This document shows positions 48,397 through 57,241 of a DNA stretch of 64,000 nucleotides, one piece after another (the first letter of the stretch is position 1; the number at the start of each line of letters is the position of its first letter). Below the pieces are notes generated by a model. The model worked only from the letters and a program-made list of their open reading frames with translations. It made no database searches and was not told the DNA's origin. Made by a program: the position numbers and the translations under genes. Location of the stretch: assembly GCF_012516395.1 (NCBI RefSeq), contig NZ_CP051206.1, positions 2,772,501 to 2,836,500 of the forward strand, given 5' to 3'. Source of the DNA: Dolichospermum flos-aquae CCAP 1403/13F. Lineage in GTDB: Bacteria; Cyanobacteriota; Cyanobacteriia; Cyanobacteriales; Nostocaceae.

Positions 48397-49317
48397 GTGC
48401 AACTCAAGCAGGTAATCATTGCTTATAAAGCACGAGATCCCCAGAGTAAAAGCTGGGCTGAACTTTGTGCTAAACAACTAGAAAATCGTCATTGCCAAGT
48501 ATTGATGGGACCTAGTGGGCCAAAAGATAACCCCTATCCGGTTTTTTTGGCCTCTGCTAATCAACCAATTGATCTTGCTTTGGTACTTGGTGGTGATGGT
48601 ACTGTCCTCACAAGTGCCAGACATTTAGCCCCAGCCGGCATCCCCATTCTCGGAGTGAATGTAGGCGGCCATTTGGGGTTTTTAACTGAGTCAGTAGATG
48701 AGTTTCAAGATCCAGAAATAGTTTGGGACAGGCTGTTAGAAGACCGTTATGCTATCCAACGGCGCATGATGTTACAAGCAGCGGTATATGAAGGGACTGG
48801 CTCAAATTTAGAACCAGTAACAGAAAGTTACTTGGCTTTAAATGAGTTTTGTGTCAAACCCGCTTCTGCTGACAGAATGATTACCTCCATTCTAGAAATG
48901 GAAATTGATGGTGAGATAGTAGATCAGTATGTGGGAGATGGGTTAATTATCTCTACTCCCACAGGTTCTACTGGTTATACTGTTTCTGCCAGTGGACCAA
49001 TTATGCACGATGGGATGGAAGCAATTACCATCACTCCCATTTGTCCCATGAGTCTTTCTAGTCGTCCTCTGGTTTTACCCCCTGGTTCTGTGGTCAGTAT
49101 TTGGCCTTTGGGCGATTATGATTTAAGTACCAAACTCTGGATGGATGGTGTGTTATCTACTTCCATTTGGCCAGGACATCGTGTTGATGTCAGAATGGCT
49201 GATTGTCGCGCTAAGTTTATTGTATTACGGGCAAATAATTCATATTATCAAACACTGCGGGAAAAATTACTTTGGGCTGGTACAAGGGTTCGCTACAACA
49301 ATAATCACCGCAGTTGA
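48397..49317 (+). CDS. nadK: NAD kinase
   Basis: This enzyme phosphorylates NAD to NADP, supplying the acceptor for photosynthetic electron flow. It has 306 residues with GTG as start (48397), directly after ndhE. The GGDG motif is in LALVLGGDGTVLTSARHL at about 63-80, and the NE and PTGSTGY motifs follow (NEFCVKPA, STPTGSTGYT). Being read with ndh genes suggests joint control of pyridine nucleotides and NDH-1. A clear terminator follows. Confidence 0.95.
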   Translation: MQLKQVIIAYKARDPQSKSWAELCAKQLENRHCQVLMGPSGPKDNPYPVFLASANQPIDLALVLGGDGTVLTSARHLAPAGIPILGVNVGGHLGFLTESVDEFQDPEIVWDRLLEDRYAIQRRMMLQAAVYEGTGSNLEPVTESYLALNEFCVKPASADRMITSILEMEIDGEIVDQYVGDGLIISTPTGSTGYTVSASGPIMHDGMEAITITPICPMSLSSRPLVLPPGSVVSIWPLGDYDLSTKLWMDGVLSTSIWPGHRVDVRMADCRAKFIVLRANNSYYQTLREKLLWAGTRVRYNNNHRS

Positions 49318-49377
49318 TTTTTATGTTTATTTTCTAAATATTATCCCGGTAAGTCCGTCATAGTAAATTCAACTTCG

Positions 49378-49407
49378 CCCCCAATTTTAAGATATTTGGG
49401 GGTTTTT
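49378..49407 (+). terminator. Rho-independent terminator of the ndh-nadK unit
   Basis: CCCCCAA/TTGGGGG stem with an 11-base loop, then TTTTT. It lies 60 bases after the nadK stop. Confidence 0.92.
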
Positions 49408-49522
49408 AATATCTATTCTTACTGACAATTGAAAGTATGAACTGGGTGATTTTGTATCTTATCACCAGATTTTTTGAGCAGTTAAGTTCATAATGAAAAG
49501 AATGTAATCACTAGAATAACCA

Positions 49523-49553
49523 GATATCCGACTTCTTTGAGAAGTCGGGGATC
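49523..49553. repeat. 31-bp hairpin repeat, copy 3
   Basis: GATATCCGACTTCTTTGAGA then AGTCGGGGATC; the left arm has lost two pairs relative to copies 1 and 2. It ends 28 bases before the acyltransferase start. Confidence 0.8.
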
Positions 49554-49581
49554 TATATCTTAGCCATATTTAGGAAAATAG

Positions 49582-50370
49582 ATGGAACTTTCTTATCGCT
49601 ACAATCATTATCAACTCCATCCTCCTGATTTTCCCATTTTGCAAACTGATAAATATATCCTGCGTCTAGCTGCAAATCCTCAAGAACTAGAATCTATTTT
49701 TCAATTGCGATTTGAAGTATTTAATTTAGAACTCGGTTTAGGATTATCTAATTCTAATATTGCCCAAATGGATCAAGATAAATTTGATCAAGTTTGTCAT
49801 CATTTATTACTCATTGCTAAAAATACGGGTGAAACGATTGGTACTTATAGAATGCAAACTTATACAATGGCTGCTCAATATCTAGGATTTGATGCGGCTG
49901 ATATATTTGATCTTCATGGTATTCCTGATGCTGTTCTTCAATCTTCTGTTGAGGTGGGACGTGCTTGTATAGCTAAGAAGTACCGCAATAGTCATACTCT
50001 ATTATTACTGTGGAAAGGATTAGCTAATTATTTACTTTGGACTAAACAACAATATTTTTTTGGCTGTGCATCTTTACTTACACAATCTCATCGAGAAGCA
50101 GCTTGTACTTTTAATTATTTAAAACAAAATAATTTTATCCATCCTCATATTTTAGTATGTCCTCATGCAAAATACTTGATAGAAATTCCGCAAAGTTATC
50201 CAGAAAAGTCTAATATATCAATTCCTAATATTTTTCAGGCATATCTAAATATTGGGGCTAAAGTATGCAGTTTACCAGCTATTGATCAGCAATTTAAAAC
50301 TATTGACTTTTTAGTTATTTCTAATATTGCTGATTTTACTAGATGGCATTATGGCATGAGATTGAAATAA
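49582..50370 (+). CDS. GNAT-type N-acyltransferase (OlsB/hemolysin-like)
   Basis: The 262-residue protein belongs to the long-chain N-acyltransferase branch of the GNAT fold, related to the ornithine-lipid enzyme OlsB. Blocks are FQLRFEVFNLELG at about 40-52, GTYRMQTYTMAAQYLGF near 91-107 and SSVEVGRACIAKKYRNSHTL with the catalytic ELGR-like VEVGRACI motif. This suggests transfer of a fatty acyl chain to an amine. The acceptor is unknown. The gene stands alone. Confidence 0.82.
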   Translation: MELSYRYNHYQLHPPDFPILQTDKYILRLAANPQELESIFQLRFEVFNLELGLGLSNSNIAQMDQDKFDQVCHHLLLIAKNTGETIGTYRMQTYTMAAQYLGFDAADIFDLHGIPDAVLQSSVEVGRACIAKKYRNSHTLLLLWKGLANYLLWTKQQYFFGCASLLTQSHREAACTFNYLKQNNFIHPHILVCPHAKYLIEIPQSYPEKSNISIPNIFQAYLNIGAKVCSLPAIDQQFKTIDFLVISNIADFTRWHYGMRLK

Positions 50371-50603
50371 TGACACTGTTTTTTTCGGGCTACGCATCTT
50401 TTAAAAACATCTTTTTTTTAACTGAAGCTCTAAACTGGTGAAAATGAGTGTTTCTTATCTGTTCCCTATTCCCTATTCCCTGTTCCCTTTTTTGTAATTC
50501 TGATGACTTTTTCCTTACCTAAATTCATATATACATAAAAAATGCAAAAAATCGTCTAATTAGATACAATTTATGAACATTAGAAGAAGTTTTGGAGAAT
50601 AAT

Positions 50604-51743
50604 ATGGTCTTATTAAAAGGCTTTGAGATTGAGATGTACACTGGTACGCCTCAAGGTGATATTGTCGGACTATCGGATCAAATTACTACAAATTTAGATG
50701 GATTTATGCGTGAGCCGGATAGCCGGAATGTGGAGTATATAACTCAACCATCTATGAATTATGACAATTTATTGTGCGCTTTACTACGTCCTAGAAAAGA
50801 GTTGCGGAACTATCTCCAAAGCTTAGATAATTATACTTTGATCCCGGGTAGTACATTATCTTTGCAAGGAAGCGATCTCTTTTTGCGTTCTGACCCCACC
50901 AATCCCTATCATGATTACATTGAACAAACCTATGGCACAAAGGTAGTTACTGCCAGCGTCCATATCAATGTTGGTATCAGTGACCCAGAGGTATTAATGC
51001 GTGCCTGTCGGATTATGAGAATGGAAGCACCTCTATTCCTAGCTATGAGTGCCTCATCTCCTTTCCTAAATAGTAAAACTACTGGTTATCATTCCACCCG
51101 CTGGGGACTATTTCCCCAAACTCCCCATCATGTCCCCTTATTTGCTAATCATGCGGATCATATTCAATGGGTAAATGAACAGTTAGCGTCTGGGACAATG
51201 CAAAATGTCCGACATTTGTGGGTATCAGTGCGTCCAAATGGCGATCGCCGTCCTTATGATTTAAATCGCTTAGAACTGCGAATTTGTGACTTGGTAACAG
51301 ATCCCATTGCTTTGTTAGCAATGACAGCTTTATTAGAAGCGCGGTTAATCCAAATTATCAATAACCCAGCTATTGATCCTTTAACTCAAAGTCCGTTTTC
51401 TCCCGAAGAATTGATCACCTTAACCATGAAAAACGAAATGGCTACTGCTACTGACAGTCTTGATGCAAGATTGCAGCGATGGCAAGATGGTAGGAGTATT
51501 CTTGCCAGAGATTGGATAGCAGAAATATATGATGAAGTTTGGAGTATTGCCAAACAACAGGGCTTTAGTTGTTTCCTCTCCCCCTTGCAAAAAATTCTCC
51601 GAGAAGGTAATGAAGCTCAACAATGGTTACAACTACACAAAATAGGCGTTGATATTCAGCGTGTAATTGCCCAAGCCATTATTTCTACCCAAGAACGGGA
51701 AACCGAACTAGAAAGTAAACTATGTTCATCTGTGCGGGAATAG
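50604..51743 (+). CDS. gshA: Glutamate-cysteine ligase, cyanobacterial type
   Basis: This makes gamma-glutamylcysteine, the first step of glutathione synthesis. The ATG at 50604 is used; TTG at 50592 would add four residues and overlaps the TTGGAG site. The 379 residues match the cyanobacterial family, with FEIEMYTGTPQGDIVGLSDQ at the N-terminus, VHINVGISDPEVLMRACRIM in the middle and RLELRICDLVTDPIALLAMT. The typical cyanobacterial sequence is quite unlike the E. coli enzyme. Confidence 0.94.
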   Translation: MVLLKGFEIEMYTGTPQGDIVGLSDQITTNLDGFMREPDSRNVEYITQPSMNYDNLLCALLRPRKELRNYLQSLDNYTLIPGSTLSLQGSDLFLRSDPTNPYHDYIEQTYGTKVVTASVHINVGISDPEVLMRACRIMRMEAPLFLAMSASSPFLNSKTTGYHSTRWGLFPQTPHHVPLFANHADHIQWVNEQLASGTMQNVRHLWVSVRPNGDRRPYDLNRLELRICDLVTDPIALLAMTALLEARLIQIINNPAIDPLTQSPFSPEELITLTMKNEMATATDSLDARLQRWQDGRSILARDWIAEIYDEVWSIAKQQGFSCFLSPLQKILREGNEAQQWLQLHKIGVDIQRVIAQAIISTQERETELESKLCSSVRE

Positions 51744-51956
51744 ACACCAGACAAGAGGGAATAGGCAAGAGGGAATAGGCAAAGATACATATTCTCCTCA
51801 CTCAGATTCTTATTTCCTCTCGCTGAAATGATTAAAAAAAATAATCAATGGAAAATACTTCGTAACATATTAAAAAAAACTATATATCGCCTCTACATTT
51901 TGGTAGATTTTTAGACAGCAAGAAATTCCCTAATATACAATTTAGATTTGCAAAAG

Positions 51957-52418
51957 ATGCCCCAGATAGTTTTAGTGAACCCACAAATTCCTCCGAATAC
52001 TGGCAATATTGCCCGGACTTGTGCCGCTACAGGCACGGAATTACATTTGGTCGGTCCTTTGGGATTTGAAATTAGCGATCGCTATCTGAAACGAGCCGGG
52101 TTAGATTATTGGCCTTACGTTAAATTCCATTATCATGACTCCATAGAATTATTTCAAAGCGTACAAAAACAACGTGGGGGTAGATGCTTAGGTTTTAGTG
52201 TTCGTGGTGATTTTAACTACATTAATTTTGAATTTCAAGCGGATGATTGGCTGCTTTTTGGCAGTGAAACAGCAGGTTTACCAGCAGCTACTCTCTCAAC
52301 TTGTGACTCTACCTTATATATTCCCATGTATGAACCTGGTGTTCGTAGCCTGAATTTATCAGTCAGTGTGGCCATAGGTTTATTTGAATGTCGTCGTCAG
52401 TTAGGCTATTTACAATAA
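51957..52418 (+). CDS. trmL: tRNA (cytidine/uridine-34) 2'-O-methyltransferase
   Basis: TrmL methylates the ribose at the wobble base of tRNA-Leu. The ATG at 51957 gives 153 residues. The SPOUT trefoil is visible: NPQIPPNTGNIARTCAATGT at the N-terminus, FGSETAGLP at about 100-108 and IPMYEPGVRSLNLSVSVAIG with the knot at the C-terminus. It is a single gene. Confidence 0.94.
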   Translation: MPQIVLVNPQIPPNTGNIARTCAATGTELHLVGPLGFEISDRYLKRAGLDYWPYVKFHYHDSIELFQSVQKQRGGRCLGFSVRGDFNYINFEFQADDWLLFGSETAGLPAATLSTCDSTLYIPMYEPGVRSLNLSVSVAIGLFECRRQLGYLQ

Positions 52419-53184
52419 TTCATATTCACCAACAAAAATTTAGGATTAAGTGTGATAGAAACATATCTATCAGATCAATCACACCAAAACTTGCTATAAT
52501 AATGTTGTATAACATACATAAGCAAAAGGTGAATAGTGATAAATACTGATAAGCTCCGCTAACATGACATAAGAAATTTGTATAGATATTTTCAGGGTGA
52601 TCTAACCACCAAGGATAGAATTTAGTTAATTCTTTAGATGATGACTCGAAACAGGAAAATTACCGAAAACCATTACTCTCAATGATTTGGATAACTTTGT
52701 ATCCAGAAATACAACAAAATAATGCGAAAATTGCAGATGTTGTATACGGTTGTTTTTTAGGGAAGAATAAAAGTAAAGTGTCCTATTGATAAAACGGATT
52801 TAGTCAAAAAATCTTGAAAACGTCTACAGCGGGATCATTGCTATTGCAGAAGTTATCCAAGCTCATGAACTAATAGAGACAATAGACCTAGCCAAGTTAT
52901 GATATTTGTTTAGTTCAGTGGTTTTGCAGCAAAATGAGTGGAGATAACTCTCAAGAGTGAGAATTTTTAGGTTGTGAGGAGTGACTTAGACAAGACAGCA
53001 CCAAAAACTTGAAAGTTTAGTCAGGTGTAGAACTTGTTTAAATCAGAGAAGCACGTTAATCTTGCGTAAGTGTCTCTGGTGAATGTGATCTTGATATATG
53101 GTTTGATGTGAGATCAATCATGAATTAATATCCAACTTAAAAATCGAGATCAGTTAAACGCTAGTGATCATTAGGAGGTCGTCT
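52419..53184 (+). other. Long gap before the M23 gene; no gene recognised
   Basis: This 766-base stretch has no coding frame of note and no repeat family. A TTGCTATAATAATG sequence near 52490 looks like a -10 region. It may be a long leader of the peptidase gene. Confidence 0.45.
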
Positions 53185-55527
53185 TTGAAACGAGCATTGA
53201 AAAAAAGAGATAAGGCTGTGTTGAACAATACCCCCAGCGGCGATGATGCCCAGGTAGAGCAAACAAATTATGAGATCAATCCCAACATGACCCGCCGGGC
53301 GCGGACTCATCGGGCAGCTATGATTGGCTTGGCAATATCAATGGGAGCAACCAGCCTTTTGGTGACTCGACAAAGCGATCAAGCCCAAGCAGCGGCTCCT
53401 GTTGGCAGTCAAAAAGCAGCTTCAACAATGCCGGTTGTTTCCGAGACTGAGATGAAATTTGCCACCTCCAAACTGGAGTCCCCAAGCATCTCACCAACAG
53501 GCGCGGTAGCAAATCCCGTTATATTGGAACCAACAGTGGTTTCACAAGTACCTGGGCTTGAAGCTAAATGGCAAATTGCCACCAAAAACATAGCCGTCGA
53601 AGGCACTGCATCCAATGTAATTTCCCCAGCCAATCCCGCTGATAGAAATTCTGTTCAATTAGGGCAGGAAGTGAGCTATCGTCCAGTTCAAGCGACATTA
53701 CCCATAAATAACCAACTGCCTGAGACAGCGCCACAGTTGTCTAAAGTGGAAGCGGTAACTGGCAGTACCCAAAATTTGCCAGCAGGGGAGTTAGCCAACG
53801 GTAATGTTAATGCTCAACTGAAAGCACAGCAAGAGTTTGCCCTGAATCGCTTACAGGAAAAGTCAACTCGGTTAAGAAATAGTTTGGCAGATTTGCGGTC
53901 TGAACAAACCCAAGATTTATTAAAAACTGGGATTAAGGAAGCACAACCAACCACTGTAGCTAATAAATCCGTACTAGAACAATCGGAAAATTTGACTGAT
54001 TCTCAACAATCCGAGCTTATTTCTCGGTTGAAACCGAATAAACAAACAAGTCCGACGATACAGGAAATACCCATACCTGCATCAGCCTCAACAAAAGTTG
54101 TCGCACAATTGTCTCCCTCAACATATCAAGTTAAGCCTGGAGACACCTTAGCGGAAATTGCTAACAATTACGGTACTTCAGTTTCTGAGCTAGTTAGAGC
54201 TAATGATCTAAGTGATCCTAATCAACTGCAAATTAATCAAAGGTTAATTATTCCTCCGAACAAGATATTAGAAACCTCTGGCCGGGTAGATAATTCTTCT
54301 TTAAATAATCCTAGTTTTAACCCCAGATCATTTGTTGCTAACAATACCAGCGTTCCCGTTCCTCCACCAAGAGTAATAGAGCCGCTAGAACAGACGGAAA
54401 CTCCTGGTGTGACTATCCCAGTCCCAGTGGTGACAGGTGAGCAAGAACGGAAAAATTATCCTAGTATCGCTAACCGGATTAATGTTCCTGCACCAATAGA
54501 GACAGACAGCCAAGGACAGACTGCTATTTCTATTGTTGTCCCACAGGCTTTACCTACACCCAGTGACTCTTATGGCTTAGGTGGTGATACTCCATTACCA
54601 AGAGCTTCTTACCAAAAGCATGGGTCACAAAAACCCGTGCAAAAGGTATCTAAAGCCAAAGGTAATGAACGTATCCGCAGCTTGCAAGCAGAAATTGAGA
54701 GATTGCGATATAAATACCGCGCTCAACAAGCTGGTGTGGCTGTTACAGGATCTGAAAATAATAGTCAGTCTGTACCTATTGCTATTGAATCATCCAATAA
54801 TTCGGTAGTGTCTCAAGCCAATGCCATCCAGATTGCTGTACCTCAAGCAATATTGCCAAGTTATAGTCATCAACCGCTCAAGACTCTAGTAACAGCATCT
54901 GCTCCCACCAATGAGGCGATTAACCCAGAATTCCTGCCCGGTAAAACTGGTGCGAGATGGAATTCTCCCCGCAATTCATCTGGTATTAAGTTGACAGTGC
55001 CTCCTGCTCGTGCTAATGCGTCTGACTCTTTAGGAAAATTGCGAGGAACTTCTGTTTCTCCAGCTTTACCACCTATAGCAGCAGTGGATATACACTTGCC
55101 TCAAACCACTGAAGACAATCCCAGTTTCCCCTCTAATTCTGCCGCTACAGGCTACATTTGGCCAGCTAAGGGAGTTCTGACCTCTGGCTATGGCTGGCGC
55201 TGGGGAAGAATGCACAGAGGGATTGATATTGCCAACTCAACAGGCACACCCATTTATGCTGCATCTGCTGGTACAGTCGAGAAGGCTGGCTGGAATAGCG
55301 GTGGTTACGGTAACGTTGTGGATATCCGCCATGAGGATGGTAGTTTAACTCGCTATGGACACAATAGCCGGATTTTGGTGCAACCTGGTCAACGAGTGCA
55401 ACAAGGTCAGACAATTGCGGCTATGGGTAGCACTGGTTTTAGCACTGGTCCTCACACTCATTTTGAAGTTCATCCATCTGGCAAGGGTGCTGTTAACCCT
55501 ATCGCTTTCTTACCAAATCGGATTTAA
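53185..55527 (+). CDS. LysM-M23 peptidoglycan endopeptidase
   Basis: This envelope protein cuts peptidoglycan cross-links or regulates amidases. The start is TTG at 53185, chosen because AGGAGG lies 6 bases upstream; the GTG at 53164 would place that site inside the gene. Of 780 residues, a membrane segment lies at about 45-65 (AAMIGLAISMGATSLLVTR), then a Ser/Pro/Gln-rich region, a LysM domain at about 313-358 (YQVKPGDTLAEIANNYGTSV), a coiled coil near 493-515, and an M23 domain from about 657 with HRGID and HTHFEVH zinc ligands. All ligands are present. Confidence 0.94.
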   Translation: MKRALKKRDKAVLNNTPSGDDAQVEQTNYEINPNMTRRARTHRAAMIGLAISMGATSLLVTRQSDQAQAAAPVGSQKAASTMPVVSETEMKFATSKLESPSISPTGAVANPVILEPTVVSQVPGLEAKWQIATKNIAVEGTASNVISPANPADRNSVQLGQEVSYRPVQATLPINNQLPETAPQLSKVEAVTGSTQNLPAGELANGNVNAQLKAQQEFALNRLQEKSTRLRNSLADLRSEQTQDLLKTGIKEAQPTTVANKSVLEQSENLTDSQQSELISRLKPNKQTSPTIQEIPIPASASTKVVAQLSPSTYQVKPGDTLAEIANNYGTSVSELVRANDLSDPNQLQINQRLIIPPNKILETSGRVDNSSLNNPSFNPRSFVANNTSVPVPPPRVIEPLEQTETPGVTIPVPVVTGEQERKNYPSIANRINVPAPIETDSQGQTAISIVVPQALPTPSDSYGLGGDTPLPRASYQKHGSQKPVQKVSKAKGNERIRSLQAEIERLRYKYRAQQAGVAVTGSENNSQSVPIAIESSNNSVVSQANAIQIAVPQAILPSYSHQPLKTLVTASAPTNEAINPEFLPGKTGARWNSPRNSSGIKLTVPPARANASDSLGKLRGTSVSPALPPIAAVDIHLPQTTEDNPSFPSNSAATGYIWPAKGVLTSGYGWRWGRMHRGIDIANSTGTPIYAASAGTVEKAGWNSGGYGNVVDIRHEDGSLTRYGHNSRILVQPGQRVQQGQTIAAMGSTGFSTGPHTHFEVHPSGKGAVNPIAFLPNRI

Positions 55528-55566
55528 TTGCAGATAATCTGGAATTAAGTGATTCTCTGGTTAATG

Positions 55567-55597
55567 GAGGGAGGTAAACTCCCTCTTTTTATTTTTG
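55567..55597 (+). terminator. Rho-independent terminator after the M23 gene
   Basis: GAGGGAG/CTCCCTC stem with a 5-base loop, followed by TTTTTATTTTT. Confidence 0.92.
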
Positions 55598-55673
55598 GGG
55601 CAAAAATTTGGAAATTGATAGTTGTCAGATGCAAATTTCTATGCTATCTTAATATAAGTTGATAAAACAACGT

Positions 55674-55747
55674 GGCTCAGTAGCTCAGTTGGTTAGAGTA
55701 CGGGACTCATAAGCCTGGGGTCGTCAGTTCAAATCTGACCTGAGCCA
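55674..55747 (+). tRNA. trnM: tRNA-Met(CAU), elongator type
   Basis: The 74-base gene has acceptor GGCTCAG/CTGAGCC with discriminator A, D arm, anticodon loop CTCATAA giving CAU and T arm TCAGTTCAAATCTGA. The anticodon stem CGGGA/GCCTG has an A-G mismatch next to the loop and one G-T pair. CCA is not encoded. The first acceptor pair is normal, so an initiator tRNA is unlikely; tRNA-Ile(CAU) with lysidine cannot be excluded. Confidence 0.93.
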
Positions 55748-55831
55748 TTAAAAACAATTTGATATACAAGAGTTTCAGCCTTCAGTCATTTATATCACTG
55801 AGGCTGAACATTTGTTTGAAGGCTTTCCTGA

Positions 55832-56323
55832 CTACATTACCCGCAAACCTAAAATTATCAAATCTCGTTCCACTCCGTCCAAATCAGCAATTTTCGGTAA
55901 ATTCCCCCAGGCTTGAAAACCGAACCAGGCAAATAATTTTAAACTGGGTTGATTATGAGCGAAAATAAAACTAACTAACGTCTTTAAACCTAAATTAGGA
56001 CTTTCTTGAATGGCTTTTTCTAAAAGTTGTTTTCCCAAACCACGTCCTTGAAAATCTGGGGAAATATAAATACTAATTTCCGCGGTAGAATAATAGGCTG
56101 GTCTACCGTAGAATGATTGGAAACTCAACCATCCAGCAATTACACCCTCTGTTTCCACTACCCATAGGGGACGTTGTGAGGGGACTCGTCCTTGAAACCA
56201 AGCTAAACGACTTTCCACAGACACAGGTTCTAAGTCAGCGGTAGCCATGCGACTAGGAACAGCAGCGTTGTAAATGGCGACAATGGCGGGTAAATCAGAT
56301 TCTAGGGCATGGCGGATCATCAT
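55832..56323 (-). CDS. GNAT N-acetyltransferase
   Basis: The 163-residue protein is close to the phosphinothricin/methionine-sulfoximine acetyltransferase group: MMIRHALESDLPAIVAIYNA at the N-terminus, EISIYISPDFQGRGLGKQLL with the acetyl-CoA loop at about 84-103, and FIFAHNQPSLKLFAWFGFQA. The natural substrate is probably an amino acid or analogue. It is convergent with tRNA-Met and lies 81 bases downstream of a methyltransferase on the same strand. Confidence 0.9.
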   Translation of the reverse strand: MMIRHALESDLPAIVAIYNAAVPSRMATADLEPVSVESRLAWFQGRVPSQRPLWVVETEGVIAGWLSFQSFYGRPAYYSTAEISIYISPDFQGRGLGKQLLEKAIQESPNLGLKTLVSFIFAHNQPSLKLFAWFGFQAWGNLPKIADLDGVERDLIILGLRVM

Positions 56324-56404
56324 TGCGGCTATTTGGGCAAAATTCTTGATAAAATCTTTCCAAATAATACAGCGTTAAGAGGCTATTTATTCGATAGTTT
56401 TATC

Positions 56405-57124
56405 TTAAAACCGAACTTTGTACAACTCGAATAATTCTCCTAATTGTCTTTTGACTATTTTAGCACCCCCAGCTTTAATGGTTTTTTCCCATTCTGTAAC
56501 AGTTTCTAGAAATACCTCTGCACCCAAATAGGTTTCTAGTACAGCCCAATCTTCAGCTAAAGGCTGTTCTGAATTAAGAATATCAAATACAAAATGTCCC
56601 CCTGGTTTCAATACTCGTTTGACTTCCACCAAGACAGCTTGCCAATATTCTAGAGGAAAATAGCAACTAAATCCTGTAGCAATGACTAAATCAAATTGAC
56701 TTTGATCATAGTTTAAATGGTGAGCCGGTCCTAATTCTACACCTTTGAATAATTTTGAGTTTAACTGTGAACCACGGGAGTTAAGACCATCTCTTGCTAT
56801 ATTACTAATTTCTTGCCCATAAAAGAATGCTTGCCAATCTCTCCAAGGATAGATTAAAAAACTGACACCGCAACCAATATCTAAACAATGTTCGTTTTTT
56901 TGAGGTTGAGCAATTTCCCAAAATGGTGAAACTATTCTCTCACTTAATCTGCCATTAATCCATTCTCGAAATATTGGCATTGCTTCTACTTCGTCGGGAA
57001 CTGCAAATTTCTGATTTTGATATTGGTGATTAAAGCGATATGCTATTTGTCCTATTCTCTCTTGCCATTTATCTGAGGAATAGCTATTTCTTTTATAAGA
57101 ATTAGAAGGCAAATTTTTAGACAT
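56405..57124 (-). CDS. SAM-dependent methyltransferase
   Basis: The 239-residue protein has motif I HCLDIGCGVSFLIYPW at about 87-102, then LGPAHHLNYDQSQFDLVIAT and LKPGGHFVFDILN, the order expected for class I methyltransferases. Compared with UbiE-like relatives, the glycine motif is GCGVSF rather than GCGTG, so cofactor binding may differ. The substrate is unknown. A 65-bp palindrome lies upstream. Confidence 0.86.
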   Translation of the reverse strand: MSKNLPSNSYKRNSYSSDKWQERIGQIAYRFNHQYQNQKFAVPDEVEAMPIFREWINGRLSERIVSPFWEIAQPQKNEHCLDIGCGVSFLIYPWRDWQAFFYGQEISNIARDGLNSRGSQLNSKLFKGVELGPAHHLNYDQSQFDLVIATGFSCYFPLEYWQAVLVEVKRVLKPGGHFVFDILNSEQPLAEDWAVLETYLGAEVFLETVTEWEKTIKAGGAKIVKRQLGELFELYKVRF

Positions 57125-57157
57125 TAATTATTTTTGTCAGTTGTCAGTTGTCAGTAG

Positions 57158-57222
57158 GGGCGAAGCATTTGGAAGATAAATTATCAGTCATTGCCAAAAA
57201 TAGTTCTCCAAATGCTTCGCCC
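57158..57222. repeat. 65-bp palindromic repeat, single copy
   Basis: Same arms as the other loci, flanked by GTCAGTTGTCAGTTGTCAGT on the left. It separates the methyltransferase start from the ABC ATPase stop. Confidence 0.93.
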
Positions 57223-57241
57223 GTACAGTTGTTAGTTGTTA

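Noticed and set aside
52972-52982. Minus-strand ACTCCTCACAA, close to the Yfr1 RNA core ACTCCTCACAC
   Set aside because: One base differs, and there is no GC-rich 3' hairpin with a T-tract after it.
52419-53184. Possible c-di-AMP (ydaO) riboswitch before the M23 peptidase
   Set aside because: Such leaders are known upstream of cell-wall genes, but none of the conserved ydaO core blocks could be seen.
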